Positions 28,895 to 39,617 of a stretch of DNA of 64,000 bases are shown one piece after another. A model generated the notes under the pieces. That model was not told where the DNA came from and did no database searches. It saw only the letters and a program-made list of their open reading frames with translations. The DNA is taken from positions 3,635,628 through 3,699,627 of the forward strand of contig NZ_CP116619.1 in NCBI RefSeq assembly GCF_030409055.1, read 5' to 3'. Positions within the stretch are counted from its first letter, which is position 1. The number at the start of each line of letters is the position of its first letter. This stretch comes from Trichocoleus desertorum NBK24 (GTDB taxonomy: Bacteria; Cyanobacteriota; Cyanobacteriia; FACHB-46). The position numbers and the translations under genes are program-made.

Positions 28895-30307
28895 CTATAC
28901 CACTGCCTTTAAATCATGAGCAGCTTCATTCAGCTTCTGCGTACTGATTTTGGTTTGGCTAATGCCGCTTGCTGTTTCTAGCGCTCTTTGGTTCAAGGAC
29001 CCCATTGCATCCACAACTTGTTGAATTGCGATCGCCTGTTGTTTGGCGGTTAGTAAAATCTGCTGATTATTGACAGTGATGTTGTCAATCGCTGTGACAA
29101 TGCCTCCCACCGTTTTGTTGCCTTCATCAGCAACCATGACTGTAGAGTTGGTGGCGTTCTGGACATCAGAAACTAGTGAACTAATTCGTTCGGCTGACTT
29201 ACGGCTTTGATCCGCCAGCCTACGAATTTCGGCGGCAACTACTGCGAAACCTTTGCCATGCTCTCCAGCCCTGGCTGCTTCTACGGCTGCATTTAAAGCC
29301 AACATGTTTGTTTGATTTGCCAAATCACTCACCAAGATGGAAATACTTCCGATTTGGCTAGTTTGCTCGCTCAAACGCAAAATCTGCTCGGCAATTTGCC
29401 CTACTTTGTCCCGTAAGCTGGAGTTATGTGCTCCCCCTTGTTGTCCAATTGAGCCGTTACCATCTACTAAAACTAGGGCTTTTTGGGCGCTAGCTGCCGC
29501 AGCTTCAGCTTGTTGTGCTGACTGCCGAGCAGAAGCCCCTAACTCATCCATCGTTGTGGTCGTTTGGCTGACTGCGGCGGCCTGTTGGCTAGCGGTACGT
29601 TCTTGTTGGTCTACAGCCACCGCAATTTCTGTTGCAGAACTGGCGATCGCGCTTGCTACTTGATTGATAGGTTGCACAATGCGACGAGCAATAAAAAACG
29701 CGACAGAGGAACCCACAACAATCACAATTACAGTTCCACCAAGAGACATAAAGGAAGCAAAGCGTTCAGCTCTGTTTGCCGCAGCCTCTCGATCTGCTAA
29801 AAGCTTGTCTTCCACAGCTTGCATCGCAGTCAGGTTTTTGCGAATATCATCCATTGTTGCCTTGCCCTCACCTGACAGCACTAAAGCTCTCAGTTCCTGC
29901 TCTCGACCTTGCCGCTTGAGCGTGATGGTGCGGGCTAACTCATCTAGTTTTCGTTCGGTCAAAACTTCTACTTGATCAAGCGTTCGTCTTTGTTCTTCAC
30001 TTCTAATTTCGTTTGTTAGTTGGCTTATATGGTCATCAAGCACCTCTGTGGCTTGATTGTAGGGTTCTAGAAAGTCTTCTCGGCCTGTGAAGATAAACCC
30101 ACGCTGACCAGTTTCGGCATTCACCAAAATAGTTTCTAGTTCTTGAAGATCTTGTTTAACTTGATGAGTGTGATTGACCCAGGCAATGGAGTCAACCAAA
30201 ATTTTCATACTCAATTTTGAGGCCAAGCCGACCCCAACCATGAGCGCAAAAATAACTCCAAAGCCAATCGGAACGACTCGACTCAATTTCATGTTTCTTT
30301 GTAACAT
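28895..30307 (-). CDS. Methyl-accepting chemotaxis protein, CHASE3-type sensor, no HAMP seen
   Basis: The 470-residue receptor has TM1, then a CHASE3-like periplasmic domain (VNAETGQRGFIFTGREDFLE is the recognisable CHASE3 signature), then TM2 (GGTVIVIVVGSSVAFFI). The signalling domain is very close to that of the neighbouring receptor (SEIAVAVDQQERTA-type stretch, [20 protein letters not shown]). No HAMP is evident between TM2 and the signalling helices. I chose the ATG at 30307, preceded by GGAGGG; an upstream ATG at 30343 adds 12 residues. Ends NEAAHDLKAVV, similar to the neighbour. The two genes probably arose by duplication with sensor exchange. Confidence 0.92.
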   Translation of the reverse strand: MLQRNMKLSRVVPIGFGVIFALMVGVGLASKLSMKILVDSIAWVNHTHQVKQDLQELETILVNAETGQRGFIFTGREDFLEPYNQATEVLDDHISQLTNEIRSEEQRRTLDQVEVLTERKLDELARTITLKRQGREQELRALVLSGEGKATMDDIRKNLTAMQAVEDKLLADREAAANRAERFASFMSLGGTVIVIVVGSSVAFFIARRIVQPINQVASAIASSATEIAVAVDQQERTASQQAAAVSQTTTTMDELGASARQSAQQAEAAAASAQKALVLVDGNGSIGQQGGAHNSSLRDKVGQIAEQILRLSEQTSQIGSISILVSDLANQTNMLALNAAVEAARAGEHGKGFAVVAAEIRRLADQSRKSAERISSLVSDVQNATNSTVMVADEGNKTVGGIVTAIDNITVNNQQILLTAKQQAIAIQQVVDAMGSLNQRALETASGISQTKISTQKLNEAAHDLKAVV

Positions 30308-30747
30308 TTCAGTCCCTCCACTCCAGTGATCCCATGAGCGCAATCAGCTCCTTTTTACGAGCGATCGTCCTGTTTTAGATAAAATAACTATCCAACTCAG
30401 TCATATTCTGAGTTGGACTCTGAAAAAACTAAAGCGTAATCAGAGGTTGGTACGGGTATTTCATAAAAATAAAAAAACAGTGTAAATGCTGATTTTTGCT
30501 ATTTAGAGTCATGATCAAACAATTGTTCTGCTGAAATTTATTTCAGCACCAATCAAGACCTAGCTACTTTAGCAAGCCCATCTCAGTTTAATAAAGTAGA
30601 GATCTTTAATAAATTTTATGGTTTGAATATAAAGGTTAATATCTGTAAAAATACATAAAAAAGCGATCGCATTAATTGCGATCTTGTCTGCAAATGAGCT
30701 ATTCGGTAGGAGTTCTTAACTAGAACTAGGGATGTGTAGTGAAAACT
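30308..30747. other. Non-coding gap inside the minus-strand chemosensory cluster
   Basis: This 440-base AT-rich gap between the double-CheW gene and the first receptor gene is much longer than the other gaps in the cluster. It contains a perfect 10-bp inverted repeat (30391-30417) and no convincing coding frame. It may hold a promoter for the receptor-cheA-cheB part. Confidence 0.5.
30391..30417. promoter_or_regulatory. Perfect 10-bp inverted repeat in the receptor leader
   Basis: TCCAACTCAG (30391-30400) and CTGAGTTGGA (30408-30417) are separated by seven bases. The repeat lies 84-110 bases upstream of the receptor ATG at 30307. On the minus strand it is followed by an AT-rich TAGTTATTTTATC stretch. 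It could be an operator, a leader hairpin, or the terminator of the upstream genes. Confidence 0.5.
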
Positions 30748-31785
30748 TTATAGCTCTTCCTCAACGAATAAGTTACCTTGCTGTAAAATGTTTGGCATAT
30801 CTAAAATTCCCATCATTTTTTCGCGATAAAGTGCAGTTCCTTTCAAAAAGTCACTTGCTTCAAGGTACATAGCAGCAGGCACAGGCTTTAGCTCATTAGG
30901 ATGTAGGTAGGTTACATCGAAGACCTCATCCACTGTGATGCCAGCAATCACATCAGCAATATCTACTATCATCGACTTCATGGCTGAACTACTAGGACTA
31001 ATCGATAAATTCAGCAAAGTTCGAATATCAATCAGTGTGACAATTTCCCCTCTTAGGTTCATGTTCCCAACAATATGAGCGGGGCAGCAGGGAATCGGTG
31101 TGACCTTTTGGATATCTGTAAACTCTCGGACAAACTTGAGATCTAACCCAAAATACTCTCCATTGAGGCCAATCACCGCTAACGGCATCAAACCCGTAAA
31201 GTCTTGGTTTTGAGGCAATTGCAGTAAATTAGTGGCTCGGACTCGTAGGACTGCTTGTTCTGCTACCGATAAATGGCGAGATAGCTTTGTTGTTTGTCTT
31301 GATTCATCTGCCTGATCGGTTGCAACTTCTAATGCGGCTAATGTTTCATTCAGCGAAGACTGACGAACCAACTTTTCGTGATTGAGAATAGTAATAATCT
31401 CGCCATCAGTTTTAGCGATTCCAGAGGTAAATCTGGATGCGGTTTCTTGCTCTCTACCGTACTGAACTGCCACTTCAATAGTAGCGGAATCGAGGTTTTT
31501 AACGGCATGAACTTGATTTACTAAGATGCCAATCAAGAGTTCCTGCCACTCCACTACAACCACACTATCACTTAACTGATAATCTTTTGGTTGTCGTCCC
31601 AACCGACGAGCGAGATCCATGATTGGCACGATTTTACCCCGCAGATTAATCATGCCGATAATGTCGGGTGGTGCCTCCAAAGCCTCTGTTAGCTCTGGTA
31701 CATAAAAGATTTCATAAACGAGGGCAGCTTTTACACCATACAGTGAACCATGAAGACTAAAGATTAAGTAGGGATCTGACAGCAT
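30748..31785 (-). CDS. cheW: Double CheW-domain coupling protein
   Basis: CheW domains link receptors to CheA. This 345-residue protein has two in tandem, about residues 1-145 (FSLHGSLYGVKAALVYEI, INLRGKIVPIMDLARRL) and about 200-345 (VIGLNGEYFGLDLKFVREF, NLRGEIVTLIDIRTLL). There is no receiver, so it is not CheV. A double CheW could bridge two receptor or kinase rings. It lies 66 bases after cheR and 440 bases before the receptor gene. Confidence 0.92.
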   Translation of the reverse strand: MLSDPYLIFSLHGSLYGVKAALVYEIFYVPELTEALEAPPDIIGMINLRGKIVPIMDLARRLGRQPKDYQLSDSVVVVEWQELLIGILVNQVHAVKNLDSATIEVAVQYGREQETASRFTSGIAKTDGEIITILNHEKLVRQSSLNETLAALEVATDQADESRQTTKLSRHLSVAEQAVLRVRATNLLQLPQNQDFTGLMPLAVIGLNGEYFGLDLKFVREFTDIQKVTPIPCCPAHIVGNMNLRGEIVTLIDIRTLLNLSISPSSSAMKSMIVDIADVIAGITVDEVFDVTYLHPNELKPVPAAMYLEASDFLKGTALYREKMMGILDMPNILQQGNLFVEEEL

Positions 31786-31851
31786 TTTCAGAAATTAATA
31801 TAGTTTTGAGTAATTGGAGATGTATTTAAATTTGGCTTGTTGAGATTGTGC

Positions 31852-33321
31852 CTAATTCAACAGTTTTTTAATGTATAGAATCAGCTCACTTGCCACCAAC
31901 TGTTCCTGATACTCTATAGTTGCATGTGGAGATACTTGCCTCAGCAAATCTAAGGCTGTGTTGCGCATTTTTCTAGCTCTGACAAAATCACCTTCTTGGT
32001 TGTAAATAGATCCTAAATCTAAGTAGGCAGCGATCGCTTTAGGGTCTAAATAAATAATTTTTCTCAGAATAGATTTGGCTAGCTCTATATCCCCTTGTTC
32101 TTCAGCAATCTTAGCTAATAGATAGTAAGGTTTGACCGATGAAGCCTTTAAATTAATGGCTTGCTGACAACAATCTTGAGCTTTTTGGTACTGACCTAGA
32201 TTGGCATAGGCTTGAGCGGCTAAATAATAGGCCTCAAAACTGCTGGGGTCATGCTTAATAGCTTGGTTTGTTGCTTGTAAAGCGAGCACGTAGGCACCCT
32301 CCTTGACTAGCTTCTCAGCTTGTTTCAGTGCTGCTTGATATAAAGCGGCTTGCGTTTTCTCAGGAATTGGGGAGACAGGGGATCGCTGGGGCGTTGGCTC
32401 CGGTGAAGGTAATGACCGAGGCTGCTCTGGTTGTTTAGCCTGAGGCGAGGGGGCGGAAATAGGACGTTGATATATAATTGATTCCGGCAAAATTTGAGCG
32501 TTAAACTGACTTAGCTCTTGATTACAAAGTTCTGCATGACCAGTCATTAAATATCCTCCTGGTCTCAAAGAATCATGAAACTTCGTTAAAACTGTCGCGA
32601 TCGCAGCAGCATCAAAGTAGATAAATACATTGCGACAAAGAATTAGATCTAAATCACAGATGTTAGACAAAGAATTAGGAAATTTGTCTTGGATTAGATT
32701 TCCCGCCGAAAACTTCACCATTTGACGAATTTTAGTGTCAATCTCCCAACCTAATTTGGTCTGAGAAAAATGCTGCTTTTGTAATTCGGCATTTACAACC
32801 CGAAAAGACCAAGAGCTATAAATCCCTTGCTGGGCTTTTTGAATTACTTCTGAATTAATATCAGTTCCTAATATAGTAATGTTCCAATCATCTTGTCTTG
32901 GCAATAATTCATTAATTAAAATGGCTAGCGAGTAAGCTTCTTCCCCTGTAGAGCAGCCTGCGCTCCAGACTTTGAGCGAAGCTTTGGGCTTACCCTGCTG
33001 AATCTTTAGATTTCTTTGATAACTGATAATTTCTGGTAATATTTTATTTCTTAGAAGATTGTTTTGTCCCTGATCTCGGAACAAGTAACTTTCTCCAGTC
33101 GTCAATAAAATGACTAACTCTTGCCATTCGCGATCGCTCTGGGGACTTGAACCTTCTAGAAGACTGTAGTATTGGGAAAGATTTGATAGTTTGAGGGTTT
33201 GCATCCTCGTGATAAATTTTTTAGAAATATTAGTCTGATCTTGCGATCGGATCTGTAATCCTGTTCGTATAGAAATTAATTGAAATAAAGCTGGCAGGAA
33301 TTCATCCTGAGTAGAAAACAT
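31852..33321 (-). CDS. cheR: CheR methyltransferase fused to TPR repeats
   Basis: Methylates receptor glutamates with S-adenosylmethionine. The first 270 residues hold the CheR fold: the N-terminal helical domain, then the SAM-binding motif SAGCSTGEEAYSLAILI, and LILCRNVFIYFDAAA. A Pro/Ser-rich linker (about 285-315) leads to TPR repeats (ALQATNQAIKHDPSSFEAYY and following). TPR-fused CheRs usually reach receptors without a tethering pentapeptide, which fits the tail-less receptors of this cluster. Length 489. It lies 82 bases after the large histidine kinase gene. Confidence 0.95.
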   Translation of the reverse strand: MFSTQDEFLPALFQLISIRTGLQIRSQDQTNISKKFITRMQTLKLSNLSQYYSLLEGSSPQSDREWQELVILLTTGESYLFRDQGQNNLLRNKILPEIISYQRNLKIQQGKPKASLKVWSAGCSTGEEAYSLAILINELLPRQDDWNITILGTDINSEVIQKAQQGIYSSWSFRVVNAELQKQHFSQTKLGWEIDTKIRQMVKFSAGNLIQDKFPNSLSNICDLDLILCRNVFIYFDAAAIATVLTKFHDSLRPGGYLMTGHAELCNQELSQFNAQILPESIIYQRPISAPSPQAKQPEQPRSLPSPEPTPQRSPVSPIPEKTQAALYQAALKQAEKLVKEGAYVLALQATNQAIKHDPSSFEAYYLAAQAYANLGQYQKAQDCCQQAINLKASSVKPYYLLAKIAEEQGDIELAKSILRKIIYLDPKAIAAYLDLGSIYNQEGDFVRARKMRNTALDLLRQVSPHATIEYQEQLVASELILYIKKLLN

Positions 33322-33403
33322 AATTTATGGAGCCTGCATCTTAAAAAATAATTGATTTTAACTTTATGAAATACTAGAAACAGAACAACCTACTTTGCTG
33401 TAA

Positions 33404-36400
33404 TCAAGCTGCGTAATTTGCATTTACTTCAACGGGCCGTAGAGCTGTAGGAGGAGCTATGGGAATTTGAATCAAGAACTCTGACCCCTGCCCTGGCTCC
33501 GAGAGACAATTTAGCATTCCCCCGTGCTTATCTACCACAATCTGGTAGCTGATCGATAATCCTAGACCCGTTCCTCTGCCTACAGGTTTAGTTGTAAAGA
33601 AGGGATCAAACAACCGTCCTCTCACAGATTCATTCATCCCAGGGCCATTATCTTTGACTCGAATGAGGATTTGAGGAACTGTGCTAATTTGCCCTAAACC
33701 TAATAACTCTAGAGAAGCTGCTAACTCAGCCGTTAATAGTTCTGTTTGAATGGTGATTTTTCCAGATTGTGGCTGTTCTTCTAAAGCATCAACTGCGTTA
33801 CTCAGAATATTCATAAAGACTTGATTGAGCTGTCCTGCGTAACATTCAACTAAGGGCAATTCTCCATACTCTTTAATGATTTCAATCCCTTGATTGCTGC
33901 CAGCAGGCTTGAGACGGTTTTGTAAAATTAGTAAAGTGTTATCAATCCCTTCATGGATGTCTACTGGCTTCATTTCCGCTTCGTCTAAGCGAGAGAAGTT
34001 GCGGAGTGATAGCACAATTTGGCGGATGCGATCGGCTCCCATCTTCATAGAAGAAAGCAACTTCAATAGATCTTCAGTCATAAACTCAACATCTAATTCT
34101 TGAATCTGCTGCTGAATACTCTCCTCCGGTTCGGGATAACACTTTTGATACAAGTGCAGCAACTCTAATAAATCTTGAATGTAGTTGTCAGCGTAGATGA
34201 GATTGCCGCTGATGAAATTCACAGGATTATTGATTTCATGAGCAACACCCGCCACCAATTGGCCTAAGCTCGACATTTTTTCGGTTTGGATAAGTTGCGA
34301 TTGTGTCTGCTTCAGATGTTGTAGCGCTTCGGTCAACTGTTTTGCCTGAGTCTGAGCGGCAAAGGCAGCAGCCCGTGTCTGAGCATACAGTTCGGCCTGG
34401 TCAATCGCGATCGCCAGTTGGTCTGTCACAGCTCGCAACAACTCCACTTCTGCCTCAGTCCATTGCCGAGGGCCACTCGCATGGCTACAAACAATGGCTC
34501 CAAATTGCCCTGACCGAGTTTCTAAGGGAAGCAATAATTGCGAAGTCATCCCTAAATGGGACAACAAAGCTTGCACATCCACATCGATGTTCTGATCATT
34601 GCTAGCATCATCGATCTGAATGACATCGGCGCTCAGAACTTGCCTCACTACCAAATCGGTATACTGGGGCGGAAAATCTCCTAACAAACTGGGGAGAGTG
34701 GCATGCCGAGCCTCATGAGTGACGGCTAGAGTGGGTTGCTCTGGATGCGGCCAGCACCAAACAAAATGGCATCGATCAATTTTCAACAAACTACGGATTT
34801 CGGTGACAGCCGTTTCTAAAATGGTGTCTAAATCGAGAGAGTTACGAATTTGGTTGGCTAAGCGCAACATTAAAGCTTCGCGCTGACTCAGCAACTCTTC
34901 TCTTGCCCAAGCTCGGTCGATCGCAACTGCAATGCTGTTGGCTACCCAGCCCAAAAAGTTCTGGACTGTGTCCGTAATTAGCTTGCGACTAAAGAGCGCC
35001 ATCACTCCGACAAGTCGATCTTCCACAATTAGCGGATAACCTACAAAGGTCTGCATCCCTTCTTGCTGCACCCACTCGGTCGCTCCAACGCACAAATCCT
35101 TGGACACATCATGACTTAAATATGGCGTCCGATTTTGGGCAATGAAGCCAACAATAGAGATGCCCAGAGAGATCAAACTAGGGAAGTCTTCTGTGTGGCT
35201 GTGTTGTCCCGCGATCGCCTGGAGTTCTAATAAATTGGTGTCAGCGTTGAAGGTCCAGATGCGTACAAAGGCGGCTTCTAGCTGCTGAGCCACGGCGTTA
35301 ACAAAGCGATCCAGCACCTCTGGTAAATCTCCGCCTTGAGCTAAGGCAATCCCAATTTCAGCGCTTAAGGTTGAAAGGCGCGATCGCTCAATCAGAGCTA
35401 CTTCCGCTTGCTTTCTGGCCGTTACATCTCGGAAATAAACCGATAGGCCATCTTGGTACGGATACGCCTGCACTTCAAACCAAGTTTCTAGGGGGGCGTA
35501 AAATTCCTCAAAATGCACCGTTACCTGCTCACTCACGGCTCTGTGATACTCACGGTGAAATGTAGATCCTACAGTCTCCGGTAGCTGGTCCCAAATCCGC
35601 TGACCAATCAACTCTGCTCGGTCCCTAAATAGGATCTGCTCAGCTTGTGAGTTGACGTAAGTAAAGCGCCAATCGCGATCGAGAGCAAAAAACGCATCGG
35701 TGACACTTTCCAAAATGTTGATGATGCGCTTGTTTGACTTTTGCAGTTCTTCCTCGGCCCATTTGCGATCGCTGAAGTCAATTAAAATGCCATTCCACAG
35801 GAGATCTCCATTGGCTTGCCGAGACGGACACGACGCTCCTTGTATCCACTTCACTTGGCCTGAGGGTAAAACAAATCTCCCCTGCCATGCCCAAGACTCT
35901 AGGGTTTCGGCTGAAACTGCAATGGACTGATCTAGACCTGGGCGATCGTCTAGGTGGATGAGACTAAAAATGGCATCAGCATCCTGTTGAATAGCTTCTG
36001 GCTCCAACTCCAGCAATTCCCGTGAACCAGGGCTGATAAAGGGAAAAGCCAGTGAACCATCGGAGCGCAAGAGAAATTGGTAGACCATGCCAGGAATCGT
36101 GGTCGCCATCTTCTGGAAGTTGGCCTCACTCTCTTTTAAGGCAGCTTGAGCTTGCACCCATTCAGTCACATCGTTCAGCGTGCCAGACGCACCCATCACG
36201 GTGCCATTCGCCGCACACATCTGTTGTATATAGATTTCTAGCCAACAGAGATCCCCCGCTTCTGTGAAGAAACGGAGTTGCTGCCGAAAACTATCTATCT
36301 TTCCTTGCACGATCGCTTGCAGTTGGGCCTGGGTAGACTCATGCTCGTCTGGATGCAAGTAGTCAGTAATGGAGCTACCAATGGATTCTCCCAACGAGAA

Positions 36401-38212
36401 GCCCGTAATTTCTGTCCAAGCAGGATTAAGGAAAGTCCAGCGACCCTCCACGCTTAGTTGAAAGATGACTTCTTTGATGCTCTCGACCACAGAGCGGTAC
36501 TGCCTTTCACTTTCCTGTAGGGCGGCTTCGGCTCGCTTGCGCTCCGTAATGTCTTCTGAGATCCCTAATAGATATTGAGGATTTCCAGTGGCATCCAGTA
36601 AAGGAATTTTTTTGGTATGTAAAACCCTAGAGCCTCTGTGCTTGGTATGAATTTTTTCTTCTGAACTATGAATTAATTGTTTAACCTGGATTACTTCTTG
36701 ATCTTTGGCTCTAAAAAAGTCAGCTTCTGATTCAGGAAAGAAATCATAATCATCTTTACCAATCATTTCGGCTCTAGAGAGACCCGTTAGTTCTTCACCA
36801 AATTTGTTGAATTTAACAAACTTGAAATCGCGGGCATCTTTCACAAAAACCATGTGCGGAATGTTTTCGACGATCGAGTCTAAAAACATCTGGGTCTGCC
36901 GGATTTCTGCTTCGGAAGCTTTACGCTCTGTGATGTCGTGAGCAACTGCATAAATCAAGCCTTGCTCTACTAAAGACGTGGCCTTCCAAGAAAGCCATTT
37001 GTAAGAGCCATCTCTACAGCGATAGCGGTTTTCGAAGCAAAGCGTTTCTAAACCTGACTTCAATCTCTCTAGTTCGGCTGCGGTGGCTGCTTGATCCTCT
37101 GGATGTACCCATTGGCTGAGGGGATGGGCCGAGAGTTCTTGCTGCGTAAAACCTAAGTTCTTTTCCCAAGCTGGACTGAGATATCTAAAATAGTGGTCAA
37201 AATCAGTAATAGAAAGCATGTCGAGGGAGAGGGTAAAGAAGCGATCGCGTTCTTCCTCAGCTTTCCGGCGTTCTGTAATATCAATCCCTGTACAAATAAT
37301 ATGCTTAGTCGATTCATCGGCATTCAATAAAACCGTATGTGACCAAGCAATAATGCGGCGATCGCCAAGCTTGGTTAAACATTGGCTTTCGTATTGGTTG
37401 ATAGGCTGCCCCAACTGCAACTTCTGTAGCATTGTTGCTACTTGCTCTATATCTTGAGGCGAGACAAACAAGTCCCAAAAATAACGCTCTTTGACTTCCG
37501 AAAAGGTGTACTGGGTTGTGTCAGCACAAACTTCATTGATCCGCAACACTTGTCCTTGAGGATTTAACACAACCACTAGGGCGTTGGCTGTCTCTAGTAC
37601 GGTAGAAACAAAGTTACGAACTAGCTCATCGGTTGAATCCAAAACAGTTGCCAAGAGGTTGCGTTCTTCTTGGAGCGCTAGTTCAACCTGCTGGCGATCG
37701 CTAACCGCTTGAGTCAAAGCTCGGAGATTGAGACGTAACTCCAGTTGAGTCACAACCTGACGGCTCAACGCTAACAGCGCTTCTTGTTGCTCTTGGCTTA
37801 GCGTTCGAGGCTCATAATCGATTACACAGAGGGTTCCTAAGGAAAATCCTGCCTGCGTGATTAAAGGCGCTCCCGCATAAAACCGAATATAGGGGGCATC
37901 AACTACCAGAGGATTAGTCGCAAACCGTTCATCCAACAACGCATCCTCAACCAAAAACAACTTTGGCTGCAAAATCGCGTGAGCACAGAACGCTACCTCC
38001 CGTGAGGTTTCACAGGCCGTCAACCCAACCTTGGACTTAAACCACTGGCGGCTCTTATCCACCAAGCTCACCAAAGCAATCGGGGTTTGACAAATCTGAG
38101 CGGCCAAACGAGTGATGTCATCAAAACTAGCTTCAGAGCCAGTGTCTAGAATCTGATACTGGTGCAAAGCAGCTAGTCTGGCTGATTCGTTGCTAGGAAT
38201 GGGTGCTTGCAT
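33404..38212 (-). CDS. Giant multi-PAS/GAF sensor histidine kinase
   Basis: A 1602-residue soluble sensor kinase with no membrane segments. Order: GAF (about 15-165), six PAS-type domains (about 200-935, several ending in DITERK), two more GAF domains (about 960-1100 and 1130-1285), then the kinase. The H box is [17 protein letters not shown] (His near 1325), the N box [13 protein letters not shown], and the G boxes VKDNGPGMN and [14 protein letters not shown]. No C-terminal receiver is present. I see no conserved Cys in a GAF that would prove bilin binding, but cannot exclude it. It is first in the minus-strand cluster, so it may feed signals to the receivers there. The partner is unknown. 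Confidence 0.93.
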   Translation of the reverse strand: MQAPIPSNESARLAALHQYQILDTGSEASFDDITRLAAQICQTPIALVSLVDKSRQWFKSKVGLTACETSREVAFCAHAILQPKLFLVEDALLDERFATNPLVVDAPYIRFYAGAPLITQAGFSLGTLCVIDYEPRTLSQEQQEALLALSRQVVTQLELRLNLRALTQAVSDRQQVELALQEERNLLATVLDSTDELVRNFVSTVLETANALVVVLNPQGQVLRINEVCADTTQYTFSEVKERYFWDLFVSPQDIEQVATMLQKLQLGQPINQYESQCLTKLGDRRIIAWSHTVLLNADESTKHIICTGIDITERRKAEEERDRFFTLSLDMLSITDFDHYFRYLSPAWEKNLGFTQQELSAHPLSQWVHPEDQAATAAELERLKSGLETLCFENRYRCRDGSYKWLSWKATSLVEQGLIYAVAHDITERKASEAEIRQTQMFLDSIVENIPHMVFVKDARDFKFVKFNKFGEELTGLSRAEMIGKDDYDFFPESEADFFRAKDQEVIQVKQLIHSSEEKIHTKHRGSRVLHTKKIPLLDATGNPQYLLGISEDITERKRAEAALQESERQYRSVVESIKEVIFQLSVEGRWTFLNPAWTEITGFSLGESIGSSITDYLHPDEHESTQAQLQAIVQGKIDSFRQQLRFFTEAGDLCWLEIYIQQMCAANGTVMGASGTLNDVTEWVQAQAALKESEANFQKMATTIPGMVYQFLLRSDGSLAFPFISPGSRELLELEPEAIQQDADAIFSLIHLDDRPGLDQSIAVSAETLESWAWQGRFVLPSGQVKWIQGASCPSRQANGDLLWNGILIDFSDRKWAEEELQKSNKRIINILESVTDAFFALDRDWRFTYVNSQAEQILFRDRAELIGQRIWDQLPETVGSTFHREYHRAVSEQVTVHFEEFYAPLETWFEVQAYPYQDGLSVYFRDVTARKQAEVALIERSRLSTLSAEIGIALAQGGDLPEVLDRFVNAVAQQLEAAFVRIWTFNADTNLLELQAIAGQHSHTEDFPSLISLGISIVGFIAQNRTPYLSHDVSKDLCVGATEWVQQEGMQTFVGYPLIVEDRLVGVMALFSRKLITDTVQNFLGWVANSIAVAIDRAWAREELLSQREALMLRLANQIRNSLDLDTILETAVTEIRSLLKIDRCHFVWCWPHPEQPTLAVTHEARHATLPSLLGDFPPQYTDLVVRQVLSADVIQIDDASNDQNIDVDVQALLSHLGMTSQLLLPLETRSGQFGAIVCSHASGPRQWTEAEVELLRAVTDQLAIAIDQAELYAQTRAAAFAAQTQAKQLTEALQHLKQTQSQLIQTEKMSSLGQLVAGVAHEINNPVNFISGNLIYADNYIQDLLELLHLYQKCYPEPEESIQQQIQELDVEFMTEDLLKLLSSMKMGADRIRQIVLSLRNFSRLDEAEMKPVDIHEGIDNTLLILQNRLKPAGSNQGIEIIKEYGELPLVECYAGQLNQVFMNILSNAVDALEEQPQSGKITIQTELLTAELAASLELLGLGQISTVPQILIRVKDNGPGMNESVRGRLFDPFFTTKPVGRGTGLGLSISYQIVVDKHGGMLNCLSEPGQGSEFLIQIPIAPPTALRPVEVNANYAA

Positions 38213-39072
38213 AATCGGGTTTACTACCTACTAGCTGGGTTCTGCGATAGTTGAGCTACTGCTGTACAGTGCGCTCCGATGGCTGATCACAGAACATCGA
38301 TACTCAAATCCCTAACTGACCAACTGTAATGATTTGGCTGGATGTGCCTAAGGGAAGTTCAAGACAGTCTTAACGCAACTATTCATAGGCGATCGCGGCT
38401 GGTTCTGGGCAAATGACTGCAACATCAGCAGTAGATCCGGTGGTTGGTCAACAACGCAACGCTCAGCCTTTGCTAGTCAATAAGACACGGCCTTTTGCGT
38501 TCTGATTTATCGTGCCCAAGAAACCACTAATGAGAATCAAAAGGTCGAAGGTTATACATTTATATTTATGTGGATATATTTATGTGGACTTATGTGAGCG
38601 ACTGCTAGAACGGGTAGGAGCCTGATCCATTTACCCAACCAATGCTTCTAGAGTTTCAATCTAAAGGCTTTGAAACTACTAAATTATGGAATATTAATTC
38701 TTTGTTAATAAGACCTATATTTTTTTGAGACAGCTATAACTAAGTCTGACTAAAAGTAAGTCTGGCTAACTGAAATCTCTGAATATTAAGATATTTTAAC
38801 TAAAAGATATTTAGATTTTTGAATTGGGAATTTATAGCTTTAGTTGAAGTGAAGCTCAAGACAGGATAGAAACAGAGATTGGCTTATTTTCAGCCTTGTA
38901 GTAAAGCGAAAGCCTTACAACTCAAAGATTAAGTTTTTCTTAAGTTTTTATCCTGTTTTTTTTATTTAGCTTCAGATAGAACCATAGTTTTTCTGACCAA
39001 ACCTTCTTTATCCCAATACTTTAATGCTCTAGTTTTAGCTAGTAAGTCAACTGTGATGTTTACTCTAAGCTT
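38213..39072. other. Divergent regulatory region between the two chemosensory clusters
   Basis: This 860-base, mostly AT-rich gap separates two outward-transcribed clusters and should hold promoters for both. I see a tandem repeat at 38563-38588 and a direct repeat of TAAGTCTG-CTAA units near 38750-38775. No coding frame looks convincing. Confidence 0.6.
38563..38588. repeat. 14-bp tandem repeat, TATTTATGTGGA
   Basis: TATTTATGTGGA occurs at 38563-38574 and 38577-38588, a 14-base period, and is followed by a partial third copy (CTTATGTG). The spacing is not far from one helical turn plus a little, so it may be a tandem binding site. Confidence 0.6.
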
Positions 39073-39504
39073 ATGTCATCTTCTTCAAGTTCTATACCTA
39101 CTGCCCTAGTAGTTGATGATAGTGCGGTGATGCGAGATTTGATTCAGGCAGCATTATCCCCTAAATATCAAGTCTTGCCAGTCAGTAATGCAGTTGATGC
39201 CTTGGCGGCTATCTATCATGAAAATATTTCTATTTTGTTACTAGATGTCTCTATGCCAGAAATTGATGGCCTAGAGTTATGCCGAACTGTTCGTAATCTG
39301 CCTCAATTTCACCAACTGCCTATCATTATGGTGACAGCAAAAGATAGCTTCTTTGACAAAGTTCAAGGAAGGTTAGCAGGGGCGACAGAATATTTGACAA
39401 AGCCTTTTGATACGGATCAACTTCTTCAAGTAGTTGGAAGATTTGTTGATGTCACCTTCATGAATGAGTTACCTTCCGGGAGCGAACTTGAGGAGAAAAG
39501 CTAG
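39073..39504 (+). CDS. Single-domain response regulator, first gene of the plus-strand cluster
   Basis: A 143-residue receiver (DD pocket in VVDDSAVM; Asp58 in LLLLDVSMPEIDGLEL; VTAKD; LTKPF). The N-terminus is Ser-rich and a short acidic tail follows the domain. It is a close paralogue of the receiver at 22295. In Pil-Chp-like cyanobacterial clusters a receiver protein usually heads the operon; PatA/PixG-type versions carry an extra PATAN domain, which this one lacks. 113 bases separate it from the next receiver. Confidence 0.9.
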   Translation: MSSSSSSIPTALVVDDSAVMRDLIQAALSPKYQVLPVSNAVDALAAIYHENISILLLDVSMPEIDGLELCRTVRNLPQFHQLPIIMVTAKDSFFDKVQGRLAGATEYLTKPFDTDQLLQVVGRFVDVTFMNELPSGSELEEKS

Positions 39505-39617
39505 CCTTCTTGAAAGCTGCCACTGCTGGTTAAAAAATTTGACTTGGCAGGATCACGGCACGTTGTTAACTTCTACCAAAGAACTAGCTTGATACGAGAG
39601 GAAGTGCAGGTGGGGAT

